From: Bacillus sp. N13C7
GTDB lineage: Bacteria; Bacillota; Bacilli; Bacillales; Bacillaceae
Length of the DNA stretch: 64,000 bases
Assembly (NCBI RefSeq): GCF_026790065.1
Contig: NZ_JALAMO010000024.1
Location: 1 to 64,000, forward strand
Direction of reading: 5' to 3'
The translations under genes were made by a program, and so were the position numbers. Positions 22,226 through 33,718 of the stretch are shown here, piece by piece. Under the pieces are notes generated by a model, which searched no databases, was not told the DNA's origin, and was given only the letters and a program-made list of their open reading frames with translations. Positions within the stretch are counted from its first letter, which is position 1, and each line of letters opens with the position of its first letter.

Positions 22226-24229
22226 ATGAGCAAAGTGCATCAGTCAGCATGTCCGCTGAATTGCTGGGACAGCTGCGGCTTTTTGGTGACGGTTGATGAC
22301 GGAAAGGTAACAAAAGTGGACGGAGATCCGAACCACCCGATTACGGAAGGCAAAATCTGCGGCCGCGGCAGAATGCTTGAGACAAAAACAAATTCGCCTG
22401 AGCGGCTTCGCTATCCGATGAAAAAACAAAATGGCGAGTTTGTGCGGATTTCCTGGGAGCAGGCGCTAGATGAAATTGCCGATAAGCTTCGGGAGATCAA
22501 GGAAACGTCAGAAACGACTGCTGTTTTGCACAGCCATGATTATGCCAATAACGGTTTGTTAAAAGCGCTAGATCAGCGTTTTTTTAATGGATATGGCGGC
22601 GTGACTGAAATTGTCGGGAGCATATGCTGGGGCTCCGGTATCGAGGCGCAAAGCTGGGATTTCGGACGTTCATATGGGCACGGCCCGCTTGATATTTACA
22701 ACAGCAAGCATGTTGTGGTGTGGGGAAGAAATGTATCGAGAACGAATATGCACTTATACCATCATTTGCAGCAGGTAAAGAAAAAGGGTGCCACGCTTAC
22801 AGTGATTGATCCGATCTTCAACCCGACTGCCAAGCTTGCAGACCGCTATATCTCTGTAAAGCCTGGAATGGATGGATGGCTTGCGGCGGCTGTGTTGAAG
22901 GTTCTGATTGAGACAGGAAGAACGGATGAGACGTTTATTTCTGAGCACTCTGTCGGTTTTGATGATGTAAAAGAGCTTTTGGACAGCGTTTCTTTAGAGG
23001 AGTTTATTGTGAAAACAGAAACTTCAATGGAGGAGCTGGAGTTTCTGGCTGGTTTGTATGCTGACGGCCCGGTGTCCACCTTTATGGGGCTTGGCATGCA
23101 GCGATATAAAAACGGCGGCGAAACGATTCGCTGGATTGATGCACTCGTTGCGGCAAGCGGAAATGTTGGAATCAAAGGCGGCGGCGCAAATTTCGGGAAT
23201 GTCCAGGTTGGGGAGAGCTTTGCAAAAACGAAGCTGACACTGCCGGAATTAAAAACAACGTCGCGTTCGTTTTCAATGATGACACAGGCTGAAGAGGTGT
23301 TGACGGCTTCTGATCCAGCGATTGAGATGATCATTGTGACGTGCGGGAACCCGCTGACTCAGGTGCCGAATACCAATAAGGTAAGACAAGCGTTTGAAAA
23401 CGTGCCAATGACGGTGGCGATTGATTCTATCATGACAGATACGGCAAAGCTGTGTGATTATGTGCTGCCGACAGCCACTGTTTTTGAAGAAGAGGATATC
23501 TACTATTCTAGTATGTATCATCATTACGTTCAGTACGGGAAGAAGCTTGTGGAGCCGCAAGGGGAAGCGAAGCCGGACAGCTGGATTTGGTCAGAGCTTG
23601 CAAAACGCCTCGGATTTGGTGAGCTGTTTGAATACAGTACTGACGAGTTTTTGGAGATGGGGCTTTCTTCATTGGAAACTGAGGATGTGACACTGGAGCG
23701 ATTGAAAGAAAAAGGGCACCTCCCTCTTCCAGTTAAGCAGGTGCCATGGGATGATTATAAGTTCCTGACGCCGAGCGGTAAATATGAATTTACTTCGTCG
23801 CTAGCTGAGGAAAAAGGATTGAGCGGTTTGCTTCGATTACATGTGCCTGAAGAATCTGTATTCCATAATGAGGAGTTAGCTGAAAAGTATCCTTACACAC
23901 TTTTATCAATTCACCCGCAGCGCTCTAACCATTCGCAGCATGTGCCGTTTATTGAAAAGCTTCAGCACATTCAAGTGGATATTTCTCCGGATATAGCGGC
24001 TGAGCAGAATCTTCAGGACGGAGACGAGGTTGCTGTCTTTAATGACCGCGGGCGCTTGGCGGGCAAGGTGAAAGTGATGAAGCAGGCTCATCCGAAGACG
24101 ATTAATATAGATGAAGGCATGTGGGCGGCTTTTGGAGGTTCAGTCAATGCGCTTACAAATGATACAAATTCCGATAATGGCATGGGAAGTACGCTTTTTG
24201 ACTGTTTAGTAGGCTTGAAAAAAGCATAA
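22226..24229 (+). CDS. yyaE: YyaE, molybdopterin (bis-MGD) oxidoreductase
   Basis: 667-aa member of the molybdopterin oxidoreductase family with a N-terminal [4Fe-4S] domain: ACPLNCWDSCGF (Cys near residues 9, 13 and 17) plus GKICGRG. The bis-MGD binding core has GSICWGSGIEAQ and VVWGRNVSRTNMH, and the C-terminal aspartate-decarboxylase-like domain has the NDRGRLAGKV segment. No Tat signal is present, so it is cytoplasmic. The substrate is unknown. ATG 22226 follows AAGGAGAAG; the upstream in-frame extension lies in the yyzM terminator. Confidence 0.85.
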   Translation: MSKVHQSACPLNCWDSCGFLVTVDDGKVTKVDGDPNHPITEGKICGRGRMLETKTNSPERLRYPMKKQNGEFVRISWEQALDEIADKLREIKETSETTAVLHSHDYANNGLLKALDQRFFNGYGGVTEIVGSICWGSGIEAQSWDFGRSYGHGPLDIYNSKHVVVWGRNVSRTNMHLYHHLQQVKKKGATLTVIDPIFNPTAKLADRYISVKPGMDGWLAAAVLKVLIETGRTDETFISEHSVGFDDVKELLDSVSLEEFIVKTETSMEELEFLAGLYADGPVSTFMGLGMQRYKNGGETIRWIDALVAASGNVGIKGGGANFGNVQVGESFAKTKLTLPELKTTSRSFSMMTQAEEVLTASDPAIEMIIVTCGNPLTQVPNTNKVRQAFENVPMTVAIDSIMTDTAKLCDYVLPTATVFEEEDIYYSSMYHHYVQYGKKLVEPQGEAKPDSWIWSELAKRLGFGELFEYSTDEFLEMGLSSLETEDVTLERLKEKGHLPLPVKQVPWDDYKFLTPSGKYEFTSSLAEEKGLSGLLRLHVPEESVFHNEELAEKYPYTLLSIHPQRSNHSQHVPFIEKLQHIQVDISPDIAAEQNLQDGDEVAVFNDRGRLAGKVKVMKQAHPKTINIDEGMWAAFGGSVNALTNDTNSDNGMGSTLFDCLVGLKKA

Positions 24230-24239
24230 TCAAAGGGAT

Positions 24240-24276
24240 TGGCAGGCTGAAAATGCAGTTTTGTCAGCTTGTCTTT
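24240..24276 (+). terminator. Probable yyaE terminator
   Basis: Arms GGCAGGCTGA and TCAGCTTGTC pair with two G-U pairs, followed by TTTT, directly after yyaE and upstream of ychF. Confidence 0.5.
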
Positions 24277-24355
24277 TCCAGTGAACCTCCTTATAATTGC
24301 TCTAGGTTCAAAATACGTTTATACAATGATGGTTTTATATAGAGGAGATGAAAGA

Positions 24356-25456
24356 ATGGCTTTAACAGCTGGAATTGTTGGTTTGCCAAACGTCGGGAAA
24401 TCAACACTATTTAACGCAATTACTCAGGCCGGTGCCGAATCAGCCAACTACCCGTTCTGTACAATTGATCCGAACGTGGGAATTGTAGAAGTACCCGACG
24501 AACGTCTGCAAAAGCTGACTGAGCTGGTCAAACCGAAGAAGACTGTGCCAACTGCTTTTGAATTTACTGATATTGCAGGTATCGTGAAAGGCGCATCCAA
24601 AGGAGAAGGGCTCGGAAATAAATTTCTTTCCCACATTCGCCAGGTTGATGCAATTTGCCACGTTGTCCGCGCTTTTTCTGATGACAACATAACACACGTT
24701 TCCGGAAAAGTTGATCCGATTGATGACATTGAAACGATTAATCTTGAACTGGTTCTCGCGGACATGGAAACGGTTGAAAAGCGGATTACACGCGTCAGCA
24801 AACTTGCGAAGCAAAAAGATAAAGACGCTGTGTTTGAGTTTGAGATTTTGTCTAAACTGAAAGAAGCGTTTGAGAACGAAAAGCCAGCCCGTTCTGTTGA
24901 GTTTACTGACGAGCAGCAAAAGCTTGTGAAACAGCTTCATTTACTTACATCTAAGCCTATTTTGTACGTAGCGAATGTGAGCGAAGATGAAGTGGCTGAT
25001 CCGTCTGACAATGAGTATGTAGCGAAGATTCGTGAATATGCTGCCGGCGAAAATGCGGAAGTTATCGTTGTGTGTGCGAAAATCGAATCTGAAATCGCTG
25101 AGCTTGAAGGCGAAGAAAAGCAAATGTTCCTAGAGGAGCTGGGTATCGAAGAATCAGGCTTAGATCAGCTGATCAAAGCATCTTACTCCCTTCTAGGCCT
25201 TGCAACATATTTCACAGCAGGTGAACAGGAAGTGAGAGCTTGGACATTCAAAAAGGGCATGAAAGCCCCTGAGTGTGCAGGAATTATTCATAGTGACTTT
25301 GAGCGCGGCTTCATTCGTGCTGAAACTGTTGCTTATGAGGATCTTCTTGCGGGAGGCGGCATGGCAGGAGCCAAAGAAGCAGGAAAAGTCCGTCTCGAAG
25401 GAAAAGAATATGTGGTCCAAGACGGAGATGTCATTCATTTCCGATTTAATGTATAG
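24356..25456 (+). CDS. ychF: Ribosome-binding ATPase YchF/EngD
   Basis: 366-aa Obg-like P-loop protein that prefers ATP and binds ribosomes. The P loop GLPNVGKST lies near residues 8-16, the effector/switch region FTDIAGIVKGAS near 67, and the C-terminal TGS domain ends GDVIHFRFNV. ATG 24356 follows AGAGGAGATG; the upstream extension of 29 codons is in noncoding sequence. It precedes the rpsF operon as in most Firmicutes. Confidence 0.96.
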   Translation: MALTAGIVGLPNVGKSTLFNAITQAGAESANYPFCTIDPNVGIVEVPDERLQKLTELVKPKKTVPTAFEFTDIAGIVKGASKGEGLGNKFLSHIRQVDAICHVVRAFSDDNITHVSGKVDPIDDIETINLELVLADMETVEKRITRVSKLAKQKDKDAVFEFEILSKLKEAFENEKPARSVEFTDEQQKLVKQLHLLTSKPILYVANVSEDEVADPSDNEYVAKIREYAAGENAEVIVVCAKIESEIAELEGEEKQMFLEELGIEESGLDQLIKASYSLLGLATYFTAGEQEVRAWTFKKGMKAPECAGIIHSDFERGFIRAETVAYEDLLAGGGMAGAKEAGKVRLEGKEYVVQDGDVIHFRFNV

Positions 25457-25463
25457 GATGCAG

Positions 25464-25492
25464 TTGTAAAGGGACAAGAGCTTTGGTATAAT
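25464..25492 (+). promoter_or_regulatory. rpsF-ssbA-rpsR operon promoter
   Basis: TTGTAA (25464-25469), 17-bp spacer and TATAAT (25487-25492) with an upstream TGG that extends the -10. It starts in the ychF 3' flank and gives a leader of about 70 nt. Confidence 0.8.
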
Positions 25493-25504
25493 ATAAAATT
25501 GTGA

Positions 25505-25854
<350 letters not shown>

Positions 25855-25894
25855 GCAATATTGAAATATATAATGGTAAAAGGTGGTCTTTCTT

Positions 25895-26416
25895 ATGCTT
25901 AACCGAGTTGTATTAGTCGGAAGACTGACAAAAGACCCAGAGCTTCGTTATACGCCAAACGGTGCGGCTGTTGCTACGTTTACTCTTGCTGTGAATCGTA
26001 CTTTTACGAACCAGTCCGGAGAACGTGAGGCCGATTTCATTAATTGTGTCACTTGGAGAAGACAAGCCGAAAACGTTGCAAACTTCCTGAAAAAAGGGAG
26101 CCTTGCAGGCGTAGATGGCCGTTTACAAACAAGAAATTATGAAAACCAGCAAGGACAGCGTGTCTTCGTGACCGAGGTCCAAGCTGAAAGTGTTCAATTT
26201 CTTGAGCCGAAAAACGGCGGCGGCGGTTCTGGTTCAGGTGGATACAACGAAGGAAACAGCGGCGGAGGCCAGTACTTTGGCGGAGGCCAAAACGATAATC
26301 CATTCGGCGGAAATCAAAACAACCAGAGACGAAATCAGGGGAATAGCTTTAATGATGACCCATTTGCCAACGATGGCAAACCGATTGACATCTCGGATGA
26401 TGATCTTCCATTCTAA
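25895..26416 (+). CDS. ssbA: Single-stranded DNA-binding protein SsbA
   Basis: 173-aa essential SSB. The OB fold occupies residues 1-105 ([19 protein letters not shown] start; [17 protein letters not shown]), followed by a glycine/asparagine-rich flexible linker and the acidic tip DISDDDLPF that recruits partner proteins. ATG 25895 follows AAAGGTGG. The linker is similar in length to B. subtilis SsbA (172 aa). It is expressed with ribosomal protein genes and is additionally controlled by ComK and SOS signals in B. subtilis, which I did not verify here. Confidence 0.97.
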   Translation: MLNRVVLVGRLTKDPELRYTPNGAAVATFTLAVNRTFTNQSGEREADFINCVTWRRQAENVANFLKKGSLAGVDGRLQTRNYENQQGQRVFVTEVQAESVQFLEPKNGGGGSGSGGYNEGNSGGGQYFGGGQNDNPFGGNQNNQRRNQGNSFNDDPFANDGKPIDISDDDLPF

Positions 26417-26432
26417 TGTGATTATCGCCTAA

Positions 26433-26699
<267 letters not shown>

Positions 26700-26710
26700 G
26701 CTGATACGTA

Positions 26711-26746
26711 AAGAGCAAGGGCCTTCGGGTTCTTGCTCTTTTTTAT
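26711..26746 (+). terminator. rpsF operon terminator
   Basis: Stem AGAGCAAG / CTTGCTCT, extended by G-U pairs, loop around CCTTCGGG, and six Ts. Confidence 0.9.
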
Positions 26747-26758
26747 AGGGGGATGAAC

Positions 26759-27517
26759 ATGAAGCTGATTTCTTGGAATGTAAACGGCCTGCGGGCTGTC
26801 ATGAGAAAGATGGACTTCCTCTCTTATTTGAAAGAAGAGGATGCAGATATCATATGTCTTCAGGAAACGAAGATACAGGCCGGCCAGGTTGATCTTCAGC
26901 CTGATGGCTATCATGTGTATTGGAATTATGCAGTAAAAAAAGGATACTCTGGCACGGCTGTTTTTTCAAAACAAGAGCCGCTGCGTGTCATGTACGGTAT
27001 CGGAATAGAAGAGCATGACCAAGAAGGCAGAGTGATTACGCTGGAGTTTGAAAACGTGTTTGTGATGACCGTTTACACGCCTAATTCTAAAAGAGGATTG
27101 GAGCGGATCGATTATCGTATGCAATGGGAAGAGGCTTTATTATCATATATCCTCGAATTGGACAAGAAAAAACCAGTCATTTTATGCGGTGATTTGAATG
27201 TAGCGCATCAGGAAATTGATTTGAAGAATCCAAAGGCGAACCGGAATAACGCTGGGTTTTCAGATCAAGAAAGAGGAGCATTCACTCGTTTCTTGGAAGC
27301 TGGATTTATTGACTCCTTCCGTCATGTCTATCCAGATCTTGAAGGCGCTTATTCCTGGTGGTCGTACCGTGCCGGCGCCCGGGACAGAAATATTGGATGG
27401 CGCATCGATTATTTTATTGTTTCTGAAAGGCTTAAGGAACAGATTGAGGATGCCGGCATATCAGCGGGCGTCATGGGTTCCGACCATTGTCCTGTTGAAC
27501 TTATGATCAATATATGA
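26759..27517 (+). CDS. exoA: Exodeoxyribonuclease / AP endonuclease ExoA
   Basis: 252-aa exonuclease III-family base-excision repair enzyme that cuts at abasic sites and removes 3' blocks. Metal and catalytic motifs are visible in order: SWNVNGLR (Asn) at the N-terminus, LQETK (Glu), [13 protein letters not shown] (Asp, Asn) near 147, and GSDHCPVEL at the C-terminus. ATG 26759 is preferred to 26753, which lies inside the ribosome site AGGGGG. Also important for spore DNA repair in B. subtilis. Confidence 0.95.
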   Translation: MKLISWNVNGLRAVMRKMDFLSYLKEEDADIICLQETKIQAGQVDLQPDGYHVYWNYAVKKGYSGTAVFSKQEPLRVMYGIGIEEHDQEGRVITLEFENVFVMTVYTPNSKRGLERIDYRMQWEEALLSYILELDKKKPVILCGDLNVAHQEIDLKNPKANRNNAGFSDQERGAFTRFLEAGFIDSFRHVYPDLEGAYSWWSYRAGARDRNIGWRIDYFIVSERLKEQIEDAGISAGVMGSDHCPVELMINI

Positions 27518-27575
27518 TGTGATAGCAGTAAGGATTTTACACTTACTGCTTTTTTATTTGAAAAAGGAGAAAGAG

Positions 27576-28511
27576 ATGGCAAACATAAAAGAGATTGCGA
27601 GACTGGCAAATGTATCTGTTTCGACTGTTTCACGTGTATTGAATCATCATCCGTACGTGTCTGAAGAAAAGAGAAGACATGTTCATCAAGTCATAAAGGA
27701 ATTAGATTACACACCAAATCGAACTGCAATCGATCTCATTCGCGGGAAAACCCATACGGTCGGTGTGATTCTGCCTTATAACGACCATCCTTGCTTTGAT
27801 AAAATCATAAACGGGATCACCAAGGCGGCCTTTCAGCATGAATACGCAACGACTCTCCTCCCCACCAATTATAACCCCGCTATTGAAATCAAATATTTAG
27901 AGCTGTTAAGAACGAAGAAAATAGATGGTCTCATTATTACATCCCGTGCCAATGACTGGGACAGCATTATCGCTTATCAGGAGTATGGGCCGATCATCGC
28001 TTGTGAGGATACCAGCGACATTGATGTGCCTTGTGCGTACAACGACAGAAAGACTGCTTATGCAGAGAGCTTTCGCTATCTAAAGAGCCGCGGACATGAG
28101 AATATCGCTTTTACGTGCGTCAGAGAAGCCGACAGGAGTCCGAGCACGGCTGATAAAGCTGCGGCCTATAAAGCCGTCTGCGGGAGCCTGGAGAACCGTC
28201 ATATGCTGTCCGGATGCAACGATATGAATGACGGTGAGCGGGCAGCTAAACACTTTTATAATAGCCGACAGGTTCCAACGGCTATTTATGCAAATAGTGA
28301 TGAAGTGGCAGCTGGAATTCACGTATTTGCCCAAAAGAATAAATGGGATGTTGAAATCATCGGTGAGGGGAATTCTTCTATCAGCCGTGTTCTTGGTTTT
28401 CCGTCGCTTGATTTGAATCTTGAGCAGCTCGGCATCGCAGCATTTTCCCTATTTTTGCAGGATGAACCCGTTGATATTAAAATTCAGCATCAATTTGAGA
28501 AAAAGGCTTGA
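27576..28511 (+). CDS. ccpB: LacI-family regulator CcpB
   Basis: 311-aa DNA-binding repressor of the LacI/GalR type. The N-terminal helix-turn-helix [20 protein letters not shown] is followed by a periplasmic-binding-protein-like sensor domain. CcpB is a CcpA paralogue that contributes to catabolite repression of gluconate and xylose genes in B. subtilis. ATG 27576 follows AAAAGGAG. It starts about 60 bp after exoA. A parS-like half site is encoded in its helix-turn-helix (see rejected items). Confidence 0.88.
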   Translation: MANIKEIARLANVSVSTVSRVLNHHPYVSEEKRRHVHQVIKELDYTPNRTAIDLIRGKTHTVGVILPYNDHPCFDKIINGITKAAFQHEYATTLLPTNYNPAIEIKYLELLRTKKIDGLIITSRANDWDSIIAYQEYGPIIACEDTSDIDVPCAYNDRKTAYAESFRYLKSRGHENIAFTCVREADRSPSTADKAAAYKAVCGSLENRHMLSGCNDMNDGERAAKHFYNSRQVPTAIYANSDEVAAGIHVFAQKNKWDVEIIGEGNSSISRVLGFPSLDLNLEQLGIAAFSLFLQDEPVDIKIQHQFEKKA

Positions 28512-28566
28512 ACTGAAATGCATTTCATACCTTATAACTTCAGTGAAGGTGAAGGAGGAGGAAGAC

Positions 28567-28947
28567 ATGCGGATTGAACATACAGCGATCTGGGTCAAAG
28601 ATTTAGAGCGAATGAAGTCTTTTTATGAAACGTATTTTAATGGCGAAGCGAATGATTTGTATCATAATGAGAAAAAAGATTTTAAGTCTTATTTTATTAC
28701 GTTTGATTCCGGAGCAAGGCTGGAAATTATGAATAAAGGGAATGTGACTGACCCGCCTTCACAAACAATGACAGGCTGGGCACACATTGCCTTTTCCGTT
28801 GGAAGCCGGGAGAAGGTTGATGAACTGACTGATCGATTGAAGAAGGATGGTTTTGCAGTAGTCAACGGCCCAAGGACAACCGGAGACGGCTACTATGAAA
28901 GTGTGATTGAAGATGATGAAGGGAATTTGATTGAGATTACAATTTGA
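28567..28947 (+). CDS. yyaH: YyaH, glyoxalase/VOC-family protein
   Basis: 126-aa vicinal-oxygen-chelate protein: [18 protein letters not shown] start, metal-ligand positions His5, Glu57-type (RLEIMN) and HIAFSVGS, and the [11 protein letters not shown] end. Resembles lactoylglutathione-lyase-like enzymes, substrate unknown. ATG 28567 sits behind GGAGGAGG; the longer open frame overlaps ccpB. It is followed by a terminator shared with yyaJ. Confidence 0.85.
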   Translation: MRIEHTAIWVKDLERMKSFYETYFNGEANDLYHNEKKDFKSYFITFDSGARLEIMNKGNVTDPPSQTMTGWAHIAFSVGSREKVDELTDRLKKDGFAVVNGPRTTGDGYYESVIEDDEGNLIEITI

Positions 28948-28987
28948 CATCGCGGAAAGCCCGCGAGGAAGTTGAGGAAATGCAGTG

Positions 28988-29022
28988 AGATCAGTGCGGC
29001 AGATCCGCACTGACTTTTTTTT
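28988..29022. terminator. Terminator between yyaH and yyaJ
   Basis: Stem CAGTGCGG / CCGCACTG with flanking complementary bases, and eight Ts on the plus strand. The yyaJ stop codon lies at its right edge. Confidence 0.85.
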
Positions 29023-30376
29023 AAATCTGTTTTGCGTTCGTATTAGGACCGAAGCAAATTAACAGCAAGGAGCACGCGAGCCAGCATCCGCCGATAAATA
29101 AAAAGACGCTGACATAGCCGAGCTGAACAGCGATAAACCCGACAAGCAGTGAGCCGAAAATGTTTGAAAAACGGCCGAGGCCATAGGCTAAACCGCTGCC
29201 GGACGAACGGTATTCAGTCGGATAAGGTTCTGACGTATAAGCGTATAAGTTCGAGGTGAAAACCCGTTCCGTGATATTCACGATAAAGCCAAACACAATG
29301 ATCATGATCGGAATAAAAGTCATGCCGTATAAGAGACCGGCGATGGCTGTCAGAAACGCGCTGGCGGCTAAAATCCATTTTCTTTGAAATCTTTCAGAAA
29401 TCATTGAACCGAGCAGTGCGCCAAGCGGAGCGCCGACGGAGTGCAATACGTTATACCACAACGTATTTTCCATGGTGACGCCATTGCTTTTTAACAGGCT
29501 TGGAACCCATGAGGCAAATCCGTAAAATCCAAACGTTTCAAAAATCCATACAGCAGATAAAACGATGGTGATTTTGAGGTTTCTTCCTTTCAATAATCCT
29601 GCGTAACCAGCATGTTTCTGAACAGTTTCACTTACTTTAGGCTGGGCTGGTGCTGGAAGCGGGCCTTTCTCCTTTTCAACCTGTGCTTCAATACGGTTGA
29701 GGATCGCATCGGCCTTCGCATATTCACCGCGATTTTCATGCCAGCGAGGTGATTCTTCCAGCCGGCGGATGAAGAAAAAATAAATAAGGCCGACGGCACC
29801 CCATACAAACACAAGCCTCCATCCCCATGAGCCGAGTGGAATGACAAAGGCAGACACAATATTGGTAATTGGAACGCCGATCAATCCAATCATGGCACAG
29901 AAAGATATATATTTTCCGCGGACACTGGAAGGGAAAATTTCCGCCAAATAGCTATTGGTAATGACCATGGCGGCTGCGACGCCAAACCCGGTGAGAAAAC
30001 GGAATATCATTAAAGACGGGATGTCCCATGCTGCGGCATTGCATAGCGATGCAATTGAGAAAACAAAGACAAATAGATTTAAGGCTTTTTTTCGGCCAAT
30101 TCGATCCGACAGCCTTCCTCCTAATGAGGCGCCTAAAAACATGCCTAAAAACGAAGCCGCTGTTACATTGGCAATGGTTGAAAGCGGGATGCCCCAATGT
30201 TCAATCAGTGCCGGCGCTACATTGCTGAGGGTAAATAAATCTGCAAGATCGAAGAAATAAACAATGCCGAGAGCGGTTAATACTTGGAAGTGAACACGCG
30301 AAATCGGAAGGCGGTCTAAACGATTCGCTGCGTTTGAGAAAGGATGTGTATTTTTCTGTTTAAAGATCGTATTCAT
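29021..30376 (-). CDS. yyaJ: YyaJ, MFS transporter (organic acid type)
   Basis: 451-aa major facilitator with 12 predicted membrane segments. The loop 2-3 signature GGRLSDRIGRKKAL lies near residue 95, and a central cytoplasmic loop rich in Lys, Glu and Pro separates the halves. It resembles the metabolite:H+ symporter group that includes niacin and aromatic-acid transporters; the substrate is not known. ATG 30376 is chosen because AAAAGGGGG precedes it; a longer in-frame start adds 25 residues without support. Confidence 0.82.
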   Translation of the reverse strand: MNTIFKQKNTHPFSNAANRLDRLPISRVHFQVLTALGIVYFFDLADLFTLSNVAPALIEHWGIPLSTIANVTAASFLGMFLGASLGGRLSDRIGRKKALNLFVFVFSIASLCNAAAWDIPSLMIFRFLTGFGVAAAMVITNSYLAEIFPSSVRGKYISFCAMIGLIGVPITNIVSAFVIPLGSWGWRLVFVWGAVGLIYFFFIRRLEESPRWHENRGEYAKADAILNRIEAQVEKEKGPLPAPAQPKVSETVQKHAGYAGLLKGRNLKITIVLSAVWIFETFGFYGFASWVPSLLKSNGVTMENTLWYNVLHSVGAPLGALLGSMISERFQRKWILAASAFLTAIAGLLYGMTFIPIMIIVFGFIVNITERVFTSNLYAYTSEPYPTEYRSSGSGLAYGLGRFSNIFGSLLVGFIAVQLGYVSVFLFIGGCWLACSLLLICFGPNTNAKQI

Positions 30377-30602
30377 AAAAAACCCCCTTTTGAGTAGTAA
30401 GAAAAGACTGAAAATTCTCCTCTTGTGAATATTATAAGTATCTTGGTTCATTGGCGACAGAGTTCAAATCACTAGATGGGAGAACTAAATTCACACTTTT
30501 TTTGTCATTTTGGCTTAAAAGATTTCCAAAATAGTAGATTCATAGACCAATTTATGCAAATATATAGGAATATTCTCATTGAAAGGAAGAGACATAGAAG
30601 GA

Positions 30603-31502
30603 ATGAATTCATTTATCCGTCCTCTAGAAGGAAACAATACGTTGTGGAGATACTTTTTCTCCTTTTTGGTGATGGTAGGGTTATATCTATTCGGGAATAT
30701 TGCTTACCTTTTCGCTATACTGTTTACGGTTATTGTGAATCCCGATATCACGTTTGATTTGGATGAAGCTGTGCTGAGTGATCCTCTAGTTGATCTTTAT
30801 TTGTCCCATGTCATTTATTTATTTGCGATTCCAGGAGTATGGCTGGCTGTGCGTTTCATTCTGAAACGGCCTTTCCGAACTGTGATTACACCAAATGCAA
30901 AGATCAATTGGCGGAGAATTTTGTTTGGCTTTATTGCATACTTCTTGCTGATGATCGCCGTACAATTAATTGATTTTGCGATTCACCCTGGCAGCTATTC
31001 AATGCAGGAGTTTGATGCATCACGGTTTATTTGGCTGTTAGCGGCCTCCCTCATTTTGGTCCCGTTTCAAACATCAGCTGAGGAACTGTTTTTCAGGGGA
31101 TTTTTGCTTCAGGCTTTCGGAAGAGTAACGAAAAACCCTCTGATCTTGACATTGATTGTCGGAGGATTGTTTGGCGTATTGCATTTTGCTAATCCAGAAA
31201 TGAACAACGGCGCTGTCTGGGCAGGAATTGAGTATTTAACATTTGGTTTTGTGTGGACCTATTACACGATTAAAACAGGGAGTATTGAAATATCACTTGG
31301 CGCCCATGCCGCCAATAATATGTTTTTGTGTATGTTTTTCACAGAAAAAAACAGTGTGTATGGAGGAATACCCTCTTTATTTACGGTTACGCGGGGGAAC
31401 CCGATGTGGGAGGCTTTATTTACGATAACGGTCAATCTTGTTTTTGCGGGGATCGCGTTATGGTACCATAAGAAATCAAAAAGCAAGCAGCAAGGAATTT
31501 AA
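30603..31502 (+). CDS. yyaK: YyaK, CPBP-family membrane protease homologue
   Basis: 299-aa membrane protein of the CPBP/Abi (type II CAAX-protease-like) family. The conserved motifs are [13 protein letters not shown] near residue 165 (Glu-Glu plus Arg) and the HFANPE and NNMFL segments that supply the metal or catalytic His and Asn. About eight hydrophobic segments. In other bacteria such proteins give bacteriocin self-protection or process membrane peptides; its role here is unknown. A TTG at 30579 with AGGA upstream is an alternative start adding 8 residues. Its stop overlaps that of yyaL. Confidence 0.8.
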   Translation: MNSFIRPLEGNNTLWRYFFSFLVMVGLYLFGNIAYLFAILFTVIVNPDITFDLDEAVLSDPLVDLYLSHVIYLFAIPGVWLAVRFILKRPFRTVITPNAKINWRRILFGFIAYFLLMIAVQLIDFAIHPGSYSMQEFDASRFIWLLAASLILVPFQTSAEELFFRGFLLQAFGRVTKNPLILTLIVGGLFGVLHFANPEMNNGAVWAGIEYLTFGFVWTYYTIKTGSIEISLGAHAANNMFLCMFFTEKNSVYGGIPSLFTVTRGNPMWEALFTITVNLVFAGIALWYHKKSKSKQQGI

Positions 31503-31518
31503 TCCCTGCTGCTTATTA
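31486..31518. terminator. Hairpin across the yyaK/yyaL convergent stops
   Basis: Arms AGCAGCAAGG and CCCTGCTGCT pair around AATTTAAT. The loop contains both stop codons. There is no T run directly after either arm, so its strength as a terminator is uncertain. Confidence 0.5.
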
Positions 31519-33568
31519 ATGTTTGGATGGCTTCTTCAATATTTGTTGTCGGCTGCTGGCAGGCGAAGTTTTCACAAATATACACGGTTGTTTTGCCGTC
31601 TATGATGCGGTAGTCTGCCGCGAAGGGGGCAATGTCTTTGCATTGATCAGGATGCTCCGCCACCAGAATGGAGTCGTTGGGCTTAAAGGCTTTTTGAAGC
31701 TCCGCTATAATTTGTTTTCTGGCTGGATCGTCTGCGCTGCCAAAAATAACGATTTCTTTTTTAGGCATCACATGCCTTAACACACTTTGCATAAAGAAAG
31801 CATGGCCGCTCGGATACGCGTCGATGTCCGGCTTGAATACGGAAAACATCGTTTCTGCTTTTTCAATCAGTGATAAGTCGCCTGTGACTTGTCCGAGACG
31901 CAGCAGCTGAACGGCTGCCACACTGTTTCCAGAAGGCACGGCGCCGTCGTACACTTCTTTTTCCCGGACGATTAAGGCTTCTGCATCGTGTCCGGAAAAA
32001 TAGAATCCGCCATGCTCCTCATCCCAAAATAAGCCGATCATATCGTCTGCCAGTTTCTTCGCTTTTTGTAAATAAGAAAGATCAAACGAAGCTTCATAGA
32101 GATCCAGATAGGCCCATAGAAGAAAAGCGTAATCATCGATAAACCCTTTGTTCTTCACTTCACCGTCGCGATATCGGACCATCACACGGCCGTCGATGAT
32201 TAAGTTGTTTTCAATAAATGTGATAGCGTCCTTCGCTAGGCTGAGGTATTTCGGTTTCTGGTATACCTTTGCCGCTTTAGCAAGACCCGCAATCATCAGC
32301 GCATTCCATGAGGTCAGCACTTTATCATCGACATGCGGATAGGTTCTTTCTTCGCGAGTCTTCAAGAGCTGTTGTCTTGCGTTTTCAAGCTTGAGGCGGA
32401 GCTCTTCCTCGGTTAACCCGGCATCTGCTTTGATTTGTTCCCGCTTTGTGTGAATGAGGTTCGGAATATTTTTGCCTTCAAAGTTTCCTTCTTCAGTAAT
32501 GTCATACACTTGGCAATACAGCGTTCCAAGATCGTCTCCGAGCGTTTTCAGGATTTCATCCTTTGACCACACGTAGTACTTTCCTTCTTCTCCTTCTGTG
32601 TCCGCATCTAAAGCGGAGAAAAAGCTTCCGTCTTCATGGGTCATTTCCCGCTGGATGAACGTGATAATCTGCTCGCAAATCTTTTTATAGCGCTTATTTT
32701 GTGTTACCTGATAGGCTTCTGTATAAGCAGTCAGCAACAGCGCATTGTCGTACAGCATTTTTTCAAAGTGGGGAACGAGCCACTCATCATCAGTTGAATA
32801 GCGGGCGAACCCATAACCGATATGATCGTAAATGCCGCCATTCGCCATGCTGTCCAGCGTTTTCGTCACGTTGTATAGAGCGTTCTCCTGCCCCGTGCTG
32901 TGTTCATAACGAAGCAAATACATCAGCATATGAGGCATCGGAAATTTGGGCGCCTGCCCGAAACCGCCGTAGATCGTATCAAATCCGCTGGCAAGCTGCT
33001 GAAATGTCCGGTGAATTGCAGACTCGCTAAGGCCTTCGCCTGATTTTGCGGCTGTTTTGGTCTGCAAGTGCTTAGCGGCATTTTCTGCAATATCCTCGAC
33101 ATGCTCACGATCGTTCGCAAACGTCTCAGACAGATGCTCAAGCACATCAACAAAGCCAGGACGATTGAATTTACTCGTCTTTGGAAAATATGTACCCGCG
33201 TAAAACGGCTTCTGATCAGGCGTAATAAACACATTCAGCGGCCAGCCGCCCTGCCCGGTCATCAGCTGGCAGATTCTCATATAAACAGAATCCACATCAG
33301 GCCGCTCTTCCCTGTCGACCTTAATCGCCACAAACCGTTCATTGAGAAGACGTGCAATTTCTTCGTCCTCAAAGCTTTCGTGGGCCATGACATGGCACCA
33401 ATGACATGTCGAATAGCCGATGCTGACGAGAACCGGCTTGTTTTCGCGTTTTGCTTTTTCAAAGGCTTCTTCTCCCCAGGGGAACCAGTCTACGGGGTTG
33501 TGGGCGTGTTGAAGTAAGTATGGTGATTTCTCAGCGATTAATCTATTGGGTTTATTTTTATTTGGCAT
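31499..33568 (-). CDS. yyaL: YyaL, thioredoxin-like/DUF255 protein
   Basis: 689-aa cytoplasmic protein of the DUF255 (spermatogenesis-associated protein 20) family. The N-terminal 160 residues form a thioredoxin-like domain with the active-site-like CHWCH at about residues 55-59, followed by a six-hairpin (alpha/alpha) barrel resembling N-acylglucosamine epimerases and cellobiose epimerases. The biochemical role is not established. ATG 33568 follows GAAGGTGATC. It converges with yyaK and is the last intact syntenic gene before the degraded segment. Confidence 0.85.
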   Translation of the reverse strand: MPNKNKPNRLIAEKSPYLLQHAHNPVDWFPWGEEAFEKAKRENKPVLVSIGYSTCHWCHVMAHESFEDEEIARLLNERFVAIKVDREERPDVDSVYMRICQLMTGQGGWPLNVFITPDQKPFYAGTYFPKTSKFNRPGFVDVLEHLSETFANDREHVEDIAENAAKHLQTKTAAKSGEGLSESAIHRTFQQLASGFDTIYGGFGQAPKFPMPHMLMYLLRYEHSTGQENALYNVTKTLDSMANGGIYDHIGYGFARYSTDDEWLVPHFEKMLYDNALLLTAYTEAYQVTQNKRYKKICEQIITFIQREMTHEDGSFFSALDADTEGEEGKYYVWSKDEILKTLGDDLGTLYCQVYDITEEGNFEGKNIPNLIHTKREQIKADAGLTEEELRLKLENARQQLLKTREERTYPHVDDKVLTSWNALMIAGLAKAAKVYQKPKYLSLAKDAITFIENNLIIDGRVMVRYRDGEVKNKGFIDDYAFLLWAYLDLYEASFDLSYLQKAKKLADDMIGLFWDEEHGGFYFSGHDAEALIVREKEVYDGAVPSGNSVAAVQLLRLGQVTGDLSLIEKAETMFSVFKPDIDAYPSGHAFFMQSVLRHVMPKKEIVIFGSADDPARKQIIAELQKAFKPNDSILVAEHPDQCKDIAPFAADYRIIDGKTTVYICENFACQQPTTNIEEAIQTLISSRD

Positions 33569-33718
33569 GGGATCACCTTCTTTCTGAATTTATCTAAAGA
33601 TAACATACCACATTTTATTTATTTAATTCTCCTTTTCCAAAAACTGCCTAAAATCATGAATGAAAAGCGTTATAAAACCAATATAAAAATCGTGATTAAA
33701 TTGAAAAGGAGACTTAAG

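Noticed and set aside
27629..27644. parS-like TGTTTCACGTGTATTG inside ccpB
   Set aside because: Only the left half matches the palindrome; the right half (AAACA) is lost. The left half encodes the conserved helix-turn-helix TVSRV, so it is explained by coding constraint.
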